Shown here: piece by piece, positions 47,130-57,105 of the stretch
Layout: each line of letters begins with the position of its first letter
Numbering within the stretch: the first letter of the stretch is position 1
Source of the DNA: Burkholderia sp. 4M9327F10
Lineage (GTDB): Bacteria; Pseudomonadota; Gammaproteobacteria; Burkholderiales; Burkholderiaceae
Direction: 5' to 3'
Assembly: GCF_005503145.1 (NCBI RefSeq)
Contig: NZ_SCNV01000012.1
Span: 98,317-162,316, forward strand
DNA: 64,000 nt
Notes under the pieces: model-generated
Database searches by the model: none
Seen by the model: the letters and a program-made list of their open reading frames with translations, nothing else
Told to the model about the DNA's origin: nothing
Translations under genes and position numbers: made by a program

Positions 47130-48131
47130 ATGTCCTACTCACTTTCTATTCTCGACAAAAGTCCGATTGCCGACGGAACAAGCGCCCACGATGCACTGCG
47201 CTTTACGGTCCGGCTTGCGCAGCGCGCAGAAGCATTGGGTTACAGGCGTTACTGGATCGCCGAGCATCACGGTGCGCCGGGGCTTGCCAGTTCCGCTCCG
47301 GAGATCGTCGTGTCGCATCTGCTTGCGCATACCTCGCGCATCCGGGTTGGCTCAGGTGGCGTGATGCTGCAGCATTACAGCCCGTTCAAGGTTGCCGAGA
47401 CGTTCCGCGTGCTGGCTTCGCTGGCGCCGGGCCGGGTCGACCTCGGCGTCGGCAAGGCGCCGGGTGGATTGCCGCTGACGACGCGCGCGCTGCAATGGTT
47501 CCACGACAAGGCGAAGAAGCCCGATTTCGCTCACCAGTTCGCGGAACTCGACGCGTTCCTGAAGTCGGGCGTGGCCGGAGATCACCCGCTGGCGGGCGCG
47601 GTTGCGCTGCCCGCGCCGCCGGAAGCGCCGCAGGGCGTCCTGCTGGGCGCCAGCCCCGAGAGCGCGGCACTCGCTGCGCAATACGGCTGGCAATTCTGCT
47701 ACGCCGGTCACTTCAACGGCGATAACGACAACATCGAGCGCTCGGTTGACGCGTATCGCAATGCGACAGGACGTGCGCCGCTGCTCGCGCTCTACGCGTT
47801 TGTGGCGGAATCGAGGGCCGAGGCTCAGCGCCATGTGGGTCCATTGCGCATTTTCAAGCTGCGGCTCGCAACGGGGCAGAGTGTCAATCTTCCCAGCCCC
47901 GAGGCTGCAGCGGAGTTCGCGCGGCAGACCGGCGTGACCGACTATCAGCTCGACGAACTGCACCCGCACGTCGCTACCGGCACGCCGGACGATGTGCACG
48001 AGGAGCTCGAGGCGTTGCACGAACGGTTCGGCATCGAGGAATTCGTGATCGACACCCCAGTGGCGGACTATGCGCTGCGTCTTGCTTCGTTCGAAGCGCT
48101 GGCGGGCGCGCAACAGCTTGCGCGCGTCTGA
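47130..48131 (+). CDS. LLM-class flavin-dependent oxidoreductase, MsnO8/YtmO-like
   Basis: 333 residues from ATG 47130 (MSYSLSILDKSPIADG), the start usual for this group; the frame extends upstream without family-like sequence. Features include RYWIAEHHGAPGLASSAPEIVV, GSGGVMLQHYSPFKVAETF and LASLAPGRVDLGVGKAPGG, marking the bacterial-luciferase-like group that includes Bacillus YtmO. It uses reduced flavin and oxygen. First gene of the rightward operon, 33 bp before the NtaA-type gene, the same monooxygenase pairing (YtmO with YtnJ) as in the Bacillus S-methylcysteine operon. Confidence 0.88.
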   Translation: MSYSLSILDKSPIADGTSAHDALRFTVRLAQRAEALGYRRYWIAEHHGAPGLASSAPEIVVSHLLAHTSRIRVGSGGVMLQHYSPFKVAETFRVLASLAPGRVDLGVGKAPGGLPLTTRALQWFHDKAKKPDFAHQFAELDAFLKSGVAGDHPLAGAVALPAPPEAPQGVLLGASPESAALAAQYGWQFCYAGHFNGDNDNIERSVDAYRNATGRAPLLALYAFVAESRAEAQRHVGPLRIFKLRLATGQSVNLPSPEAAAEFARQTGVTDYQLDELHPHVATGTPDDVHEELEALHERFGIEEFVIDTPVADYALRLASFEALAGAQQLARV

Positions 48132-48164
48132 CTTTCACCACTTTCCCGTTTTACGGAGCAGGAC

Positions 48165-49487
48165 ATGACACAGAAGAACCTTACGTTCGGCATCATGCTG
48201 CATGGCGCGGGCGGCCATATGAACTCGTGGAAGCATCCCGCCGGACCCGCCGATGCGAGCGTCAACCTCGACTTCATCACCGGCATCGCGCAAAAAGCCG
48301 AGGCCAATGGCATTGCGTTCGCCTTCGTGGCGGACGGCCTGTATATCAACGATAAATCGATTCCCCACTTCCTGAACCGCTTCGAGCCGATCTCGATCCT
48401 GTCTGCGCTGGCCACCGCCACCACCAAAATCGGCCTGGCGGGCACGCTCTCGACGTCGTATAGCCATCCGTTTACGGTGGCGCGGCAGTTCGCCTCGCTC
48501 GACCTCATTAGCGGCGGGCGGGCAGGGTGGAACGTGGTGACTTCGCCGCTTGAAGGATCGGCGAAGAACTACGGCGGCAAGCATCCGGATCACGAGCTGC
48601 GCTACGAAATCGCCGACGAGTATCTCGAAGTGGTGCAGGGACTGTGGGACAGCTGGGACGATGACGCATTCGTGCGCGACCGCGAGAGCGGGCGTTTCTT
48701 CGACCGCGACAAGCTGCATACGCTCGATCACAAGGGCCGCTTCTTTGAAGTCTCCGGGCCGATCAATATCCAGCGCTCACCGCAGGGACAGCCGGTGATT
48801 TTCCAGGCCGGCGCATCGGATTCGGGAATCGCGCTGGCCGGCAAGTATGCGGACGCGGTGTTCACCCATTCGCCGTCGCTCGAAGAAACCCGGGCGTTCA
48901 CGCAGAGCGTGCGGCAAAGCGCGGTCGAGCACGGGCGCGCTGAGACCGACGTAAAGATCTTCCCGGGCATCGGCCCGATTGTCGGCGCAACGCGCGAAGA
49001 AGCCGAAGCGAAATATCGCGCCATTCGTGACCTGCTCAGCGTCGAGGAGGCGCTCGCCTATCTGGGCCGCTTCTTCGAACACCACGACTTTACGCAATAC
49101 CCGCTTGACGGGCCGTTCCCGGAGTTGGGCGAGCTCGGCAAGAACAGCTTCCGTTCAACCACCGACCGCATCAAGGCCGAGGCGCAGAAGAACGGCTCGA
49201 CGCTGCGCGAGGTCGCGCTGGAAGTGGCCACACCGAAGCCGCAGTTCATCGGCACTGGCGAGCAGATCGCGGACGAGTTGATCCGCTGGTTCGACGCGGG
49301 TGCGTCCGATGGTTTTATCCTCGGTTTCCCGGTGCAGGCCGAGGGATTCGACGATTTTGTCCGCTACGTGATTCCCGCGCTGGAGGCGCGCGGCCGCTAC
49401 AGCCGCACGCTGGCGGGGACAACCCTGCGCGATCATCTCGGGCTGCCGCGACGCGAGAGCCGCTACGCGACCGCGCAAGCGGTATGA
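48165..49487 (+). CDS. NtaA/SnaA/DszA-family FMN-dependent monooxygenase (paralogue 2)
   Basis: 440 residues. [53 protein letters not shown] and [12 protein letters not shown] align without gaps with the paralogue at 40434. Relatives include YtnJ (CmoJ) and YxeK of Bacillus subtilis, which oxidise N-acetylated S-alkyl cysteines, and DszA/SnaA. A partner flavin reductase is not encoded nearby and would have to be supplied in trans. ACGGAGC precedes the ATG. It lies 31 bp before the ABC transporter fusion gene, in the same operon. Confidence 0.9.
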   Translation: MTQKNLTFGIMLHGAGGHMNSWKHPAGPADASVNLDFITGIAQKAEANGIAFAFVADGLYINDKSIPHFLNRFEPISILSALATATTKIGLAGTLSTSYSHPFTVARQFASLDLISGGRAGWNVVTSPLEGSAKNYGGKHPDHELRYEIADEYLEVVQGLWDSWDDDAFVRDRESGRFFDRDKLHTLDHKGRFFEVSGPINIQRSPQGQPVIFQAGASDSGIALAGKYADAVFTHSPSLEETRAFTQSVRQSAVEHGRAETDVKIFPGIGPIVGATREEAEAKYRAIRDLLSVEEALAYLGRFFEHHDFTQYPLDGPFPELGELGKNSFRSTTDRIKAEAQKNGSTLREVALEVATPKPQFIGTGEQIADELIRWFDAGASDGFILGFPVQAEGFDDFVRYVIPALEARGRYSRTLAGTTLRDHLGLPRRESRYATAQAV

Positions 49488-49518
49488 CTGACCGCTTGCA
49501 TCGCAGGAGGGGCGCACC

Positions 49519-51396
49519 ATGAGCGACACCACCCAGCAGTTTGTCAATCCCGCTCACGCGGGCCGTGCAAGCGACGACGCAGCAGAGGCCGCAGCGGGTT
49601 CCGAATACGCGCAATACGCACAATACGCGCACTATCGGGTCGTTCCCGCCAGGCATCATGCGCGCACGGCGGGAACCGTGCTGGCGATCCTCCTGATCGG
49701 GATAGTGCTGAATTCGATACTCGGCAATCCGCACTGGGGCTGGGACGTCTTCGCGCAGTGGTTTTTCGCCGGGCCGGTGCTCGAGGGTCTCGGACGCACG
49801 CTGGTGCTGACAGGGCTCGGTGCGCTATTCGGCTTCGCGCTTGCGGTACCGCTGGCACTGGCGCGCGTATCGCGTTCGCCGCTACTGGCGGGCTGCGCGT
49901 GGGCTTTCATCTGGCTGTTCCGCTCGATCCCGCCGATCGTGCTGCTGCTCCTCCTGAACAACCTCGGCTATCTGTACGAGACGATCTGGATCGGCGTGCC
50001 GTTCACGCACATCACGCTGCTGAGCCAGTCGACCACCGACCTGATCAGTCCGTTCTTCGCGGCCGTGCTCGGGCTCACGCTGAACCATGCGGCGTTTTCG
50101 GCCGAGGCTATCCGCGGCGGGATTCTCTCGGTCGACCACGGGCAGCGCGAAGCCTCGGCTGCGCTCGGTTTGCCAGGCGCGCGCCAGGTGCGCCGCATTG
50201 TGCTGCCGCAGGCGATGCGCGCCATCCTGCCGACCGCGTTCAATGACGTGATCGGCCTGGCGAAGGGCACCTCGGTCGTCTACATCCTTGCGATGCCCGA
50301 CCTGTTCTACACTGTGCAGATCATCTATCACCGCAATCTGGAAGTCATTCCATTGTTGATGGTCGCAACGATCTGGTACGTGCTCATCCTCATGGCCCTG
50401 TCGGCGATTCAGGTGCACATCGAACGGTACTATGCGCGCGGTGCGACCCGCGAGCAGGTGGCGGCGTCGCCGTTGAGCGCGCTGTTCGGGCGGTGGCGCA
50501 GCGGACCTGGTGGCCGTAGCGGGGCTGTTGCGCGAGCCGCAAGCGCTGCCGCGCCGCGCACTACGTCCCGCACCACGGCAATGGGCAGCGAGGGGAACAC
50601 TGAAGCAGACACGAGCGGCTGGGCGCAGCGGCGCATCGGCGGCACGGTGGGTATCCATAACGTGTCGAAGAGCTTCGGCGCGCTGAAGGTGCTCGATAAC
50701 ATCTCGCTGGCCGTTCCGTCGGGCAGCGTCACCGTCATCCTGGGCCAGTCGGGCTCGGGCAAATCGACCCTGCTGCGCTCGATCAACCATCTCGAACGCG
50801 TCGACGCCGGCTTCATTGACATCGATGGCGAACTGATCGGCTATCGCCGCGACGGACGCACGCTCTACGAGCTCAAGGAGAAGGACATCCTGCAGCGGCG
50901 CCGAGCCGACGTCGGCATGGTGTTCCAGAGCTTCAACCTGTTCCCGCACCTGAGCGTGCTCGACAATCTCGTCGAGGCGCCGCTGGCCTCAGGCGTGCCG
51001 CGCGCACAGGCCCAGGCCGAAGCGCGCGCGCTGCTCGAGCGTGTAGGTCTCGCCGACAAGGCCGATGCCTGGCCGCGCCAGTTGTCGGGCGGCCAGCAGC
51101 AGCGTGTGGCGATTGCCCGTGCGCTTGCGCTGAAACCGAAGGTGCTGCTGTTCGATGAGCCCACATCCGCGCTCGATCCGGAGCTTGTCAACGAGGTGCT
51201 CGACGTGATCCGCCAGCTTGCGCGTTCGGGCACGACGCTGATCATCGTCACGCACGAGATTGGCTTCGCCCGCGAAGTGGCCGACACCATCGTGTTCATG
51301 GACGGCGGACGCATCGTCGAGTCGGGGCCGCCGGCGAAAGTGCTGGGCGATCCCACCCATGTGCGCACCCGTGAATTCCTCTCGAAGGTGTTGTGA
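49519..51396 (+). CDS. Amino-acid-type ABC importer, permease and ATPase fused in one chain
   Basis: 625 residues. Residues about 50-310 form a HisM/GlnP-type permease with several membrane helices (first TAGTVLAILLIGIVLNSIL) and the EAA-type loop EASAALGLPGARQVRRIVLPQAM (split: ASAALGLPGARQ, RRIVLPQAM). An Arg/Ser/Ala-rich linker (about 315-370) leads to an ATPase with Walker A GQSGSGKST, signature LSGGQQQR and Walker B VLLFDEPTSALD, of the GlnQ type. Normally these are two genes. It is the only permease in the region and likely serves both solute-binding paralogues. The N-terminus includes YAQYAQYAHY from a 9-bp repeat. CAGGAGG precedes the ATG. Confidence 0.93.
   Translation: MSDTTQQFVNPAHAGRASDDAAEAAAGSEYAQYAQYAHYRVVPARHHARTAGTVLAILLIGIVLNSILGNPHWGWDVFAQWFFAGPVLEGLGRTLVLTGLGALFGFALAVPLALARVSRSPLLAGCAWAFIWLFRSIPPIVLLLLLNNLGYLYETIWIGVPFTHITLLSQSTTDLISPFFAAVLGLTLNHAAFSAEAIRGGILSVDHGQREASAALGLPGARQVRRIVLPQAMRAILPTAFNDVIGLAKGTSVVYILAMPDLFYTVQIIYHRNLEVIPLLMVATIWYVLILMALSAIQVHIERYYARGATREQVAASPLSALFGRWRSGPGGRSGAVARAASAAAPRTTSRTTAMGSEGNTEADTSGWAQRRIGGTVGIHNVSKSFGALKVLDNISLAVPSGSVTVILGQSGSGKSTLLRSINHLERVDAGFIDIDGELIGYRRDGRTLYELKEKDILQRRRADVGMVFQSFNLFPHLSVLDNLVEAPLASGVPRAQAQAEARALLERVGLADKADAWPRQLSGGQQQRVAIARALALKPKVLLFDEPTSALDPELVNEVLDVIRQLARSGTTLIIVTHEIGFAREVADTIVFMDGGRIVESGPPAKVLGDPTHVRTREFLSKVL
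49604..49630 (+). repeat. Three 9-bp in-frame repeats in the ABC fusion gene
   Basis: AATACGCGC at 49604 and 49622 and AATACGCAC at 49613 encode the YAQYAQYAH stretch in the cytoplasmic N-terminus. In-frame slippage would change only the length of a probably disordered segment. Confidence 0.75.
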
Positions 51397-51400
51397 CCGT

Positions 51401-52378
51401 ATGCAACATAAAAGGCGTTACGACTCGAAACAACCGGCGAGCGGCCGGCGAACGTTTGTAGCCGGCATCACGGCGCTCGCCGCCATACCGCTTGCATGGC
51501 CGGTGGGATTCGCCCAGGCCGCAACGCAGTCGTTCGATTTCAGCCCGGAACAGAAAGGGCGTGTGCGTGCGCCGAAAGATCCCGACGCGCTGCGTCTCAT
51601 CGCAGACTATCGCTTCGTCACGCCCGGCGTGTTCACGGTGGCGATCGCGCCATTCGCCACGCCGATTGCCACCTATGCGACCGACGCCCGCACGGTGGTG
51701 GGCGCCGATCCCGACTACGCGCAGCTCATCGCCGATGCAGTCGGCCTGCGCCTGCTGCTGGTGTCCGTCGCGTGGCCGGACTGGCCGCTCGGTCTTGCAT
51801 CGGGCAGATACGACGCGGTGATCTCGAACGTCGGCGTGACCGAGAAGCGCAAGCAGAAGTTCGATTTCACCACCTACAGGCTGGGTTTGCACGGGTTCTA
51901 CGTGCGCAGCGACAGCACGATCAAATCGATCCGCGAGCCGCAGGATATTGCGGGGCTGCGCATCATCACGGCTTCGGGGGCGATCCAGGAGCACATCCTG
52001 CTCGAATGGAACCGGCGCAACGTGGCGCATGGCCTGAAAGAGGCGACCCTGCAGTACTACGACGACGGCGCATCGGACCGGCTTGCGCTGCTGTCGGGGC
52101 GCGCGGACGCCATCTTCAACCCGGATGCGCCGCTCGCCTACGAGGCCGCGACCCAGGGACAGATTCGCCAGGTGGGCACGGTCAACGCCGGCTGGCCGTT
52201 CAAGGCCGATGTCGCGATCGCCACACGCAAGGGCAGCGGGCTCGCGCCGGCGCTCACAGCCGCCACCAACGGCTTGATCCACGGCGGCCAGTATCGCGCC
52301 GCGCTCGCGCGCTGGGGGCTGCAAACGGAAGCCGTCGATCGTTCGGAGACCAATCCTCCCGGCTTTCCGGATGCCTGA
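51401..52378 (+). CDS. ABC transporter family-3 solute-binding protein (paralogue 2)
   Basis: 325 residues from ATG 51401, 4 bp after the ABC fusion stop. The N-terminus has twin arginines (SGRRTFVAGITALAAIPLAW), so Tat export is possible, with cleavage near AQA-A. SBP_bac_3 features: FTVAIAPFATPIATYATDAR, GADPDYAQLIADAVGLRL, YDAVISNVGVTEKRKQKFDF and LLSGRADAIFN. It is paralogous to the protein at 45056 along its length. The short spacing makes it the cognate binding protein of the fused transporter. A different ligand range from paralogue 1 is likely but unproven. Confidence 0.92.
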   Translation: MQHKRRYDSKQPASGRRTFVAGITALAAIPLAWPVGFAQAATQSFDFSPEQKGRVRAPKDPDALRLIADYRFVTPGVFTVAIAPFATPIATYATDARTVVGADPDYAQLIADAVGLRLLLVSVAWPDWPLGLASGRYDAVISNVGVTEKRKQKFDFTTYRLGLHGFYVRSDSTIKSIREPQDIAGLRIITASGAIQEHILLEWNRRNVAHGLKEATLQYYDDGASDRLALLSGRADAIFNPDAPLAYEAATQGQIRQVGTVNAGWPFKADVAIATRKGSGLAPALTAATNGLIHGGQYRAALARWGLQTEAVDRSETNPPGFPDA

Positions 52379-52473
52379 CCACGGGCGTTTCCTTCCCCAA
52401 CCGCAATCACGACTTCGATGCGAGGCGCCGTCAAGCGGATGCCGGCGCATCGCCAGAACAACAGAGGGCCCCT

Positions 52474-53514
52474 ATGTGTGCCGTGCGCATTGATCATCTT
52501 GCTTTCCTGACCCCGGGCAATTACCCGGACGATGCACCGCTTGCGGGTTTCGAGCGAACGCTCGAGCTGTTCGGCGCCGGCGAGGCGCTCGGTTACGACA
52601 GTGCGTGGGTACGCCAGCGCCATCTGGAGCGCGCGGTGTCGTCCGCGGCGACGTTTCTCGCGGCGGCCAGCCAGCGCACGACGCGCATCGGACTCGGCGC
52701 GGCGGTCATCCAGATGGGGTATGAGAACCCGTTTCGCCTTGCCGAGGATCTTGCGACCGTGGATGTGCTGTCGCGCGGGCGCCTGAACATTGGCCTCAGC
52801 GCGGGCGCTCCCGCGCACGGCATCCTGCTCGGCGACCGGCTTTTCGATGCGAATCCCGAGCTGATCGACTTCTCGCACGCGCGCGTCGAGCGCTTGCGCC
52901 GCAATCTCGCGGGCGAATGGCTCGGCGGCGAGGACAGCTTCGTCGAATCGGCGGCGGGCCGCGTGCGGCCGCGCGTGAGCCCGTATGCGCCGGGGCTGAC
53001 CGAGCGGCTCTGGTATGGCGGCGGCTCGCGGCGCTCGATCGAATGGGCCGGCCGCAACGGCTTCAATCTGCTGATCGGCAACATCACGACGGGCGAGGGC
53101 ACCGACGACTACCGCACGGCGCAGCTAAGCCAGCTCGACCTGTTCCGCTCGCACTGGAGCGAAGCGCGGGCCCCGCGGATCGCATTGGGGCGCGTGATCG
53201 TGCCGATCGACGGCGCCGACGCCCAGACGCGGCAGCGCTACCGCGAGTTCGCCGAGGGACGCCACGCGCGCACGCTGACGCCGCACGGCGAGCGGCGCAC
53301 GCTATTTGCGCCGGATCTGGTCGGTACGGCCGACGAAATCGTTGACCGCTTGCTTGACGATCCGGTCGTCGCGCAGGTCAGCGAATTGCGTCTCGAACTG
53401 CCGTATGATCTGCCGTTCGAAAACTATCAGCAGATTCTCGAGGACTTCGTCACGCGCGTCGCCCCCGAACTGGGCTGGCGGCCCGCCGCCGCGGGCCAGT
53501 CCGTTGCCGCCTAG
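52474..53514 (+). CDS. LLM-class flavin-dependent oxidoreductase (third type)
   Basis: 346 residues from ATG 52474 (MCAVRIDHLAFLTPGNYPDDAPLAGFERTL, split); the frame is open far upstream across the solute-binding gene but that part is a shadow. Luciferase-like barrel with LGYDSAWVRQRHLERAVSSAATFL, GLGAAVIQMGYENPFRLAEDL and LSRGRLNIGLSAGAP. It is distinct from both NtaA paralogues and from the MsnO8-like enzyme. Members of this group are annotated as alkanal or sulfonate-type monooxygenases; substrate unknown. Same strand as its neighbours, 95 bp after the binding protein and 38 bp before the GNAT. Confidence 0.85.
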   Translation: MCAVRIDHLAFLTPGNYPDDAPLAGFERTLELFGAGEALGYDSAWVRQRHLERAVSSAATFLAAASQRTTRIGLGAAVIQMGYENPFRLAEDLATVDVLSRGRLNIGLSAGAPAHGILLGDRLFDANPELIDFSHARVERLRRNLAGEWLGGEDSFVESAAGRVRPRVSPYAPGLTERLWYGGGSRRSIEWAGRNGFNLLIGNITTGEGTDDYRTAQLSQLDLFRSHWSEARAPRIALGRVIVPIDGADAQTRQRYREFAEGRHARTLTPHGERRTLFAPDLVGTADEIVDRLLDDPVVAQVSELRLELPYDLPFENYQQILEDFVTRVAPELGWRPAAAGQSVAA

Positions 53515-53552
53515 CCGTGCTGGGCATCTTGCCGGATCGAGTGATTGACCTT

Positions 53553-54110
53553 ATGACCGACGCCACCTTGACTTCCACAGCCGCTGCCTCGCCGCAGAGT
53601 CCAACCGTGCCGGACGACCGCTTTGTTTACGTGTCGGTTCACGACCCATTGGCCCAGCCTCTGCTCGAGGAACTGGCCTATGAGTACAGCAGCCGCTACG
53701 CCGGCCTCGTCGACAAGGACGAGATCGCGAAAGAAATGCAGCGCTATCCTGCCGAGGCGTTCGCGCCGCCGCAGGGCGCCTTCGTGCTGCTGCTGCGCGA
53801 CGGGCAGGCCATCGCGGGCGGCGCCTTCATGCCCCATGCCGACCCCGGCACGACCGAGTTCAAGCGCATCTGGGCAAGCCGCAACCACCGCCGGCAGGGC
53901 CTTGCCCGCCGTGTGCTGGCCGAACTGGAGGCGCAGGCGCTCCGCCAGGGCTACACGCGCGTGTACCTCGGCACGGGCCCGCGCCAGCCCGAAGCCGTCG
54001 GGCTGTACCAGACAAGCGGCTACACCTTGCTGTCGTCACACGATTTCGGCGAGGATGAGCCGCCTGGCGTCCTGTTCGAGAAGCACCTGGTGCCGCAGCG
54101 GGAGGGCTAA
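53553..54110 (+). CDS. GNAT N-acetyltransferase (paralogue 2)
   Basis: 185 residues from ATG 53553 (a start at 53517 would add 12 residues). The acetyl-CoA motif is SRNHRRQGLARRVLAELEAQ, followed by GPRQPEAVGLYQTSGYTLL. It matches the GNAT at 46037 in FVYVSVHDPLAQPLLEEL and YEYSSRY. Last gene of the rightward operon. As with YtmI/YxeL, the probable reaction is N-acetylation of an imported S-substituted cysteine before oxidation, or capping of a toxic intermediate. A spacer of 141 bp with an inverted repeat separates it from argG. Confidence 0.88.
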   Translation: MTDATLTSTAAASPQSPTVPDDRFVYVSVHDPLAQPLLEELAYEYSSRYAGLVDKDEIAKEMQRYPAEAFAPPQGAFVLLLRDGQAIAGGAFMPHADPGTTEFKRIWASRNHRRQGLARRVLAELEAQALRQGYTRVYLGTGPRQPEAVGLYQTSGYTLLSSHDFGEDEPPGVLFEKHLVPQREG

Positions 54111-54140
54111 CGGCGGCGCCGCGGCGCAATTCAGCTATGA

Positions 54141-55586
<1,446 letters not shown>

Positions 55587-55648
55587 ATCGAAGCGGTTCA
55601 GGATCGGATGGAGGTCCTTCTTCATCCGGTCAGCGGTTCCCGCCGTGA

Positions 55649-56761
55649 CTAACGCAGGGTGGCAAATGCGGCCGGCGTGAAGTCGGCAAGCTGGTCGATG
55701 CGCTTTTGCCGTACCTTCTCGAGCCAGGCAGGGTCCTGCAGCAAAGCGCGTCCGACCGCCACCAGATCGAACTCGCCGCGCTCCAGCCGCGCGAGCAGTC
55801 CGTTCAGCGGCGTCGGTTGGGCGATCTTGCCTCCAAGAGATTCATAGACGTCACCAGACAGGCCGACGGCGCCCACGGTTATTGCGGTGACGCCCGTTAG
55901 CTTCTTCGCACAGCCGGCAAGGTTCAGTTCCGCATCGATCTCAGGGAAGGCGGGCTGCCAGAATTTCGGCTGCGAGAGATGGAAGGCGTCCACGCCGGCT
56001 TCGACGAGCACGCTAAGCCACTGTTCCAGCGCCTTCGGCGTCTCGGCGAGCCGTGCGCTGAAGTCTTTTGGCTTCCATTGCGAAAGGCGAAGAATCACCG
56101 GGAAACCGGGGCTGACCACCATCCGCACAGCCTTCAGAATTTCGACCACGAAGCGCGAGCGTTCGACGAGCGTCGAGCCGCCATATCCGTCGTTGCGCAA
56201 GTTGAGATGATCGTAGAAGAACTGATTGATGAGGTAGCCATGCGCGCCCATCAGCTCTACGGCATCGAACCCGAGCCGTTCGGCGTCCGACGCCGCGCGC
56301 GCGAAGGCGTCGATGGCATTGGCCACATCAGCTTCGCTCATCGGCTGACTGACGCGTTCGCCTGTCACTGAAAGCCCTGAGGGGCTTTCATAGGGCGCCG
56401 GCGGTATCCAGTCCGGTGTCAGGTTAGAGCGCTTATGTCCCACATGAACCAGTTGCGGCGCGATGAGCCCACCCGCCGCGTGAACCTCGTCCACGACCTT
56501 CCGCCAGCCTGCGAGCGCCGCTTCGCCATGAAAGCGGGGCATGTCAGGCTCATTGAGCGCCGCCGGACGGCCGATCCCGGCCGCCTCTGTGATGATGAGA
56601 CCGACGCCATTCTCCGCGCGGCGGCGATAGTAGCTGGCGACCTCGGTGGTCGGCACGCCGCCCGGCGACATGGAGCGAGTCATCGGCGCCATGACGACGC
56701 GGTTCGGCAAGGTGAGGGCGTTTAGCCGGTAGGAATTGAAGAGGACGTCGAGATTGGGCAT
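55649..56761 (-). CDS. Old Yellow Enzyme-family NADH:flavin oxidoreductase (alkene reductase)
   Basis: 370 residues from ATG 56761 (MPNLDVLFNSYRLNALTLPNR); 43 further codons upstream are open but unlike the family. FMN-binding TIM barrel with VVMAPMTRSMSPGGVP, LVHVGHKRSN and the OYE signature GAHGYLINQFFYDHLN...GYGGS. Such enzymes reduce activated C=C bonds with NAD(P)H. It converges on argG with about 60 bp between. No regulator is adjacent, unlike many OYE genes. Substrate not predicted. Confidence 0.9.
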   Translation of the reverse strand: MPNLDVLFNSYRLNALTLPNRVVMAPMTRSMSPGGVPTTEVASYYRRRAENGVGLIITEAAGIGRPAALNEPDMPRFHGEAALAGWRKVVDEVHAAGGLIAPQLVHVGHKRSNLTPDWIPPAPYESPSGLSVTGERVSQPMSEADVANAIDAFARAASDAERLGFDAVELMGAHGYLINQFFYDHLNLRNDGYGGSTLVERSRFVVEILKAVRMVVSPGFPVILRLSQWKPKDFSARLAETPKALEQWLSVLVEAGVDAFHLSQPKFWQPAFPEIDAELNLAGCAKKLTGVTAITVGAVGLSGDVYESLGGKIAQPTPLNGLLARLERGEFDLVAVGRALLQDPAWLEKVRQKRIDQLADFTPAAFATLR

Positions 56762-57105
56762 CGGATGTCTTCGCGGTGCGAAAGGTAGTTGATCGGAGCG
56801 CGTCGATTCAGGCGGGTCTCGTGCATGACCGTGAACAGAAGGTTCATCGTAGCTGCCGCTGCCAGGAACGATAACCACCCGATTGCTCATAAGGCCTATT
56901 CTTCAAGAGAATGGGGTAAATGAGGGGGATGAGGGGGATGAGGGGGTAATGGGTCTCTCGACCTCGCTGCATCACTGGATGAACTTGTTCAACCGCTCGG
57001 TCGTTCGACACACCTCTGAAAATCGTCGACAATCCGCTGCGATGCCCCGCTGGTGACAATCAATAAACTCACCGCCCTGTTTGATCTCGAACCACGAGAG
57101 GACAA
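56762..57105. other. Intergenic region between OYE and serine hydrolase
   Basis: About 344 bp between divergent genes with no supported gene. It contains the 9-bp tandem repeat at 56920-56946 and marks the left edge of a stretch of visibly lower GC content. Confidence 0.4.
56920..56946 (+). repeat. Three tandem 9-bp repeats
   Basis: ATGAGGGGG at 56920, 56929 and 56938, preceded by the related ATGGGGTAA. G-runs of five recur every nine bases, so the strand could form a G-rich structure. Confidence 0.85.

Noticed and set aside
51496..52473. Upstream extension of the flavin oxidoreductase frame across the binding-protein gene
   Set aside because: Out of frame with a clear SBP_bac_3 protein and without family similarity; the real start is ATG 52474.
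56762..56890. N-terminal extension of the Old Yellow Enzyme starting MSNRVVIVPGSGS
   Set aside because: OYE proteins start at the MPNLDVLFNSYRL position; the extension has no counterpart and probably is intergenic.
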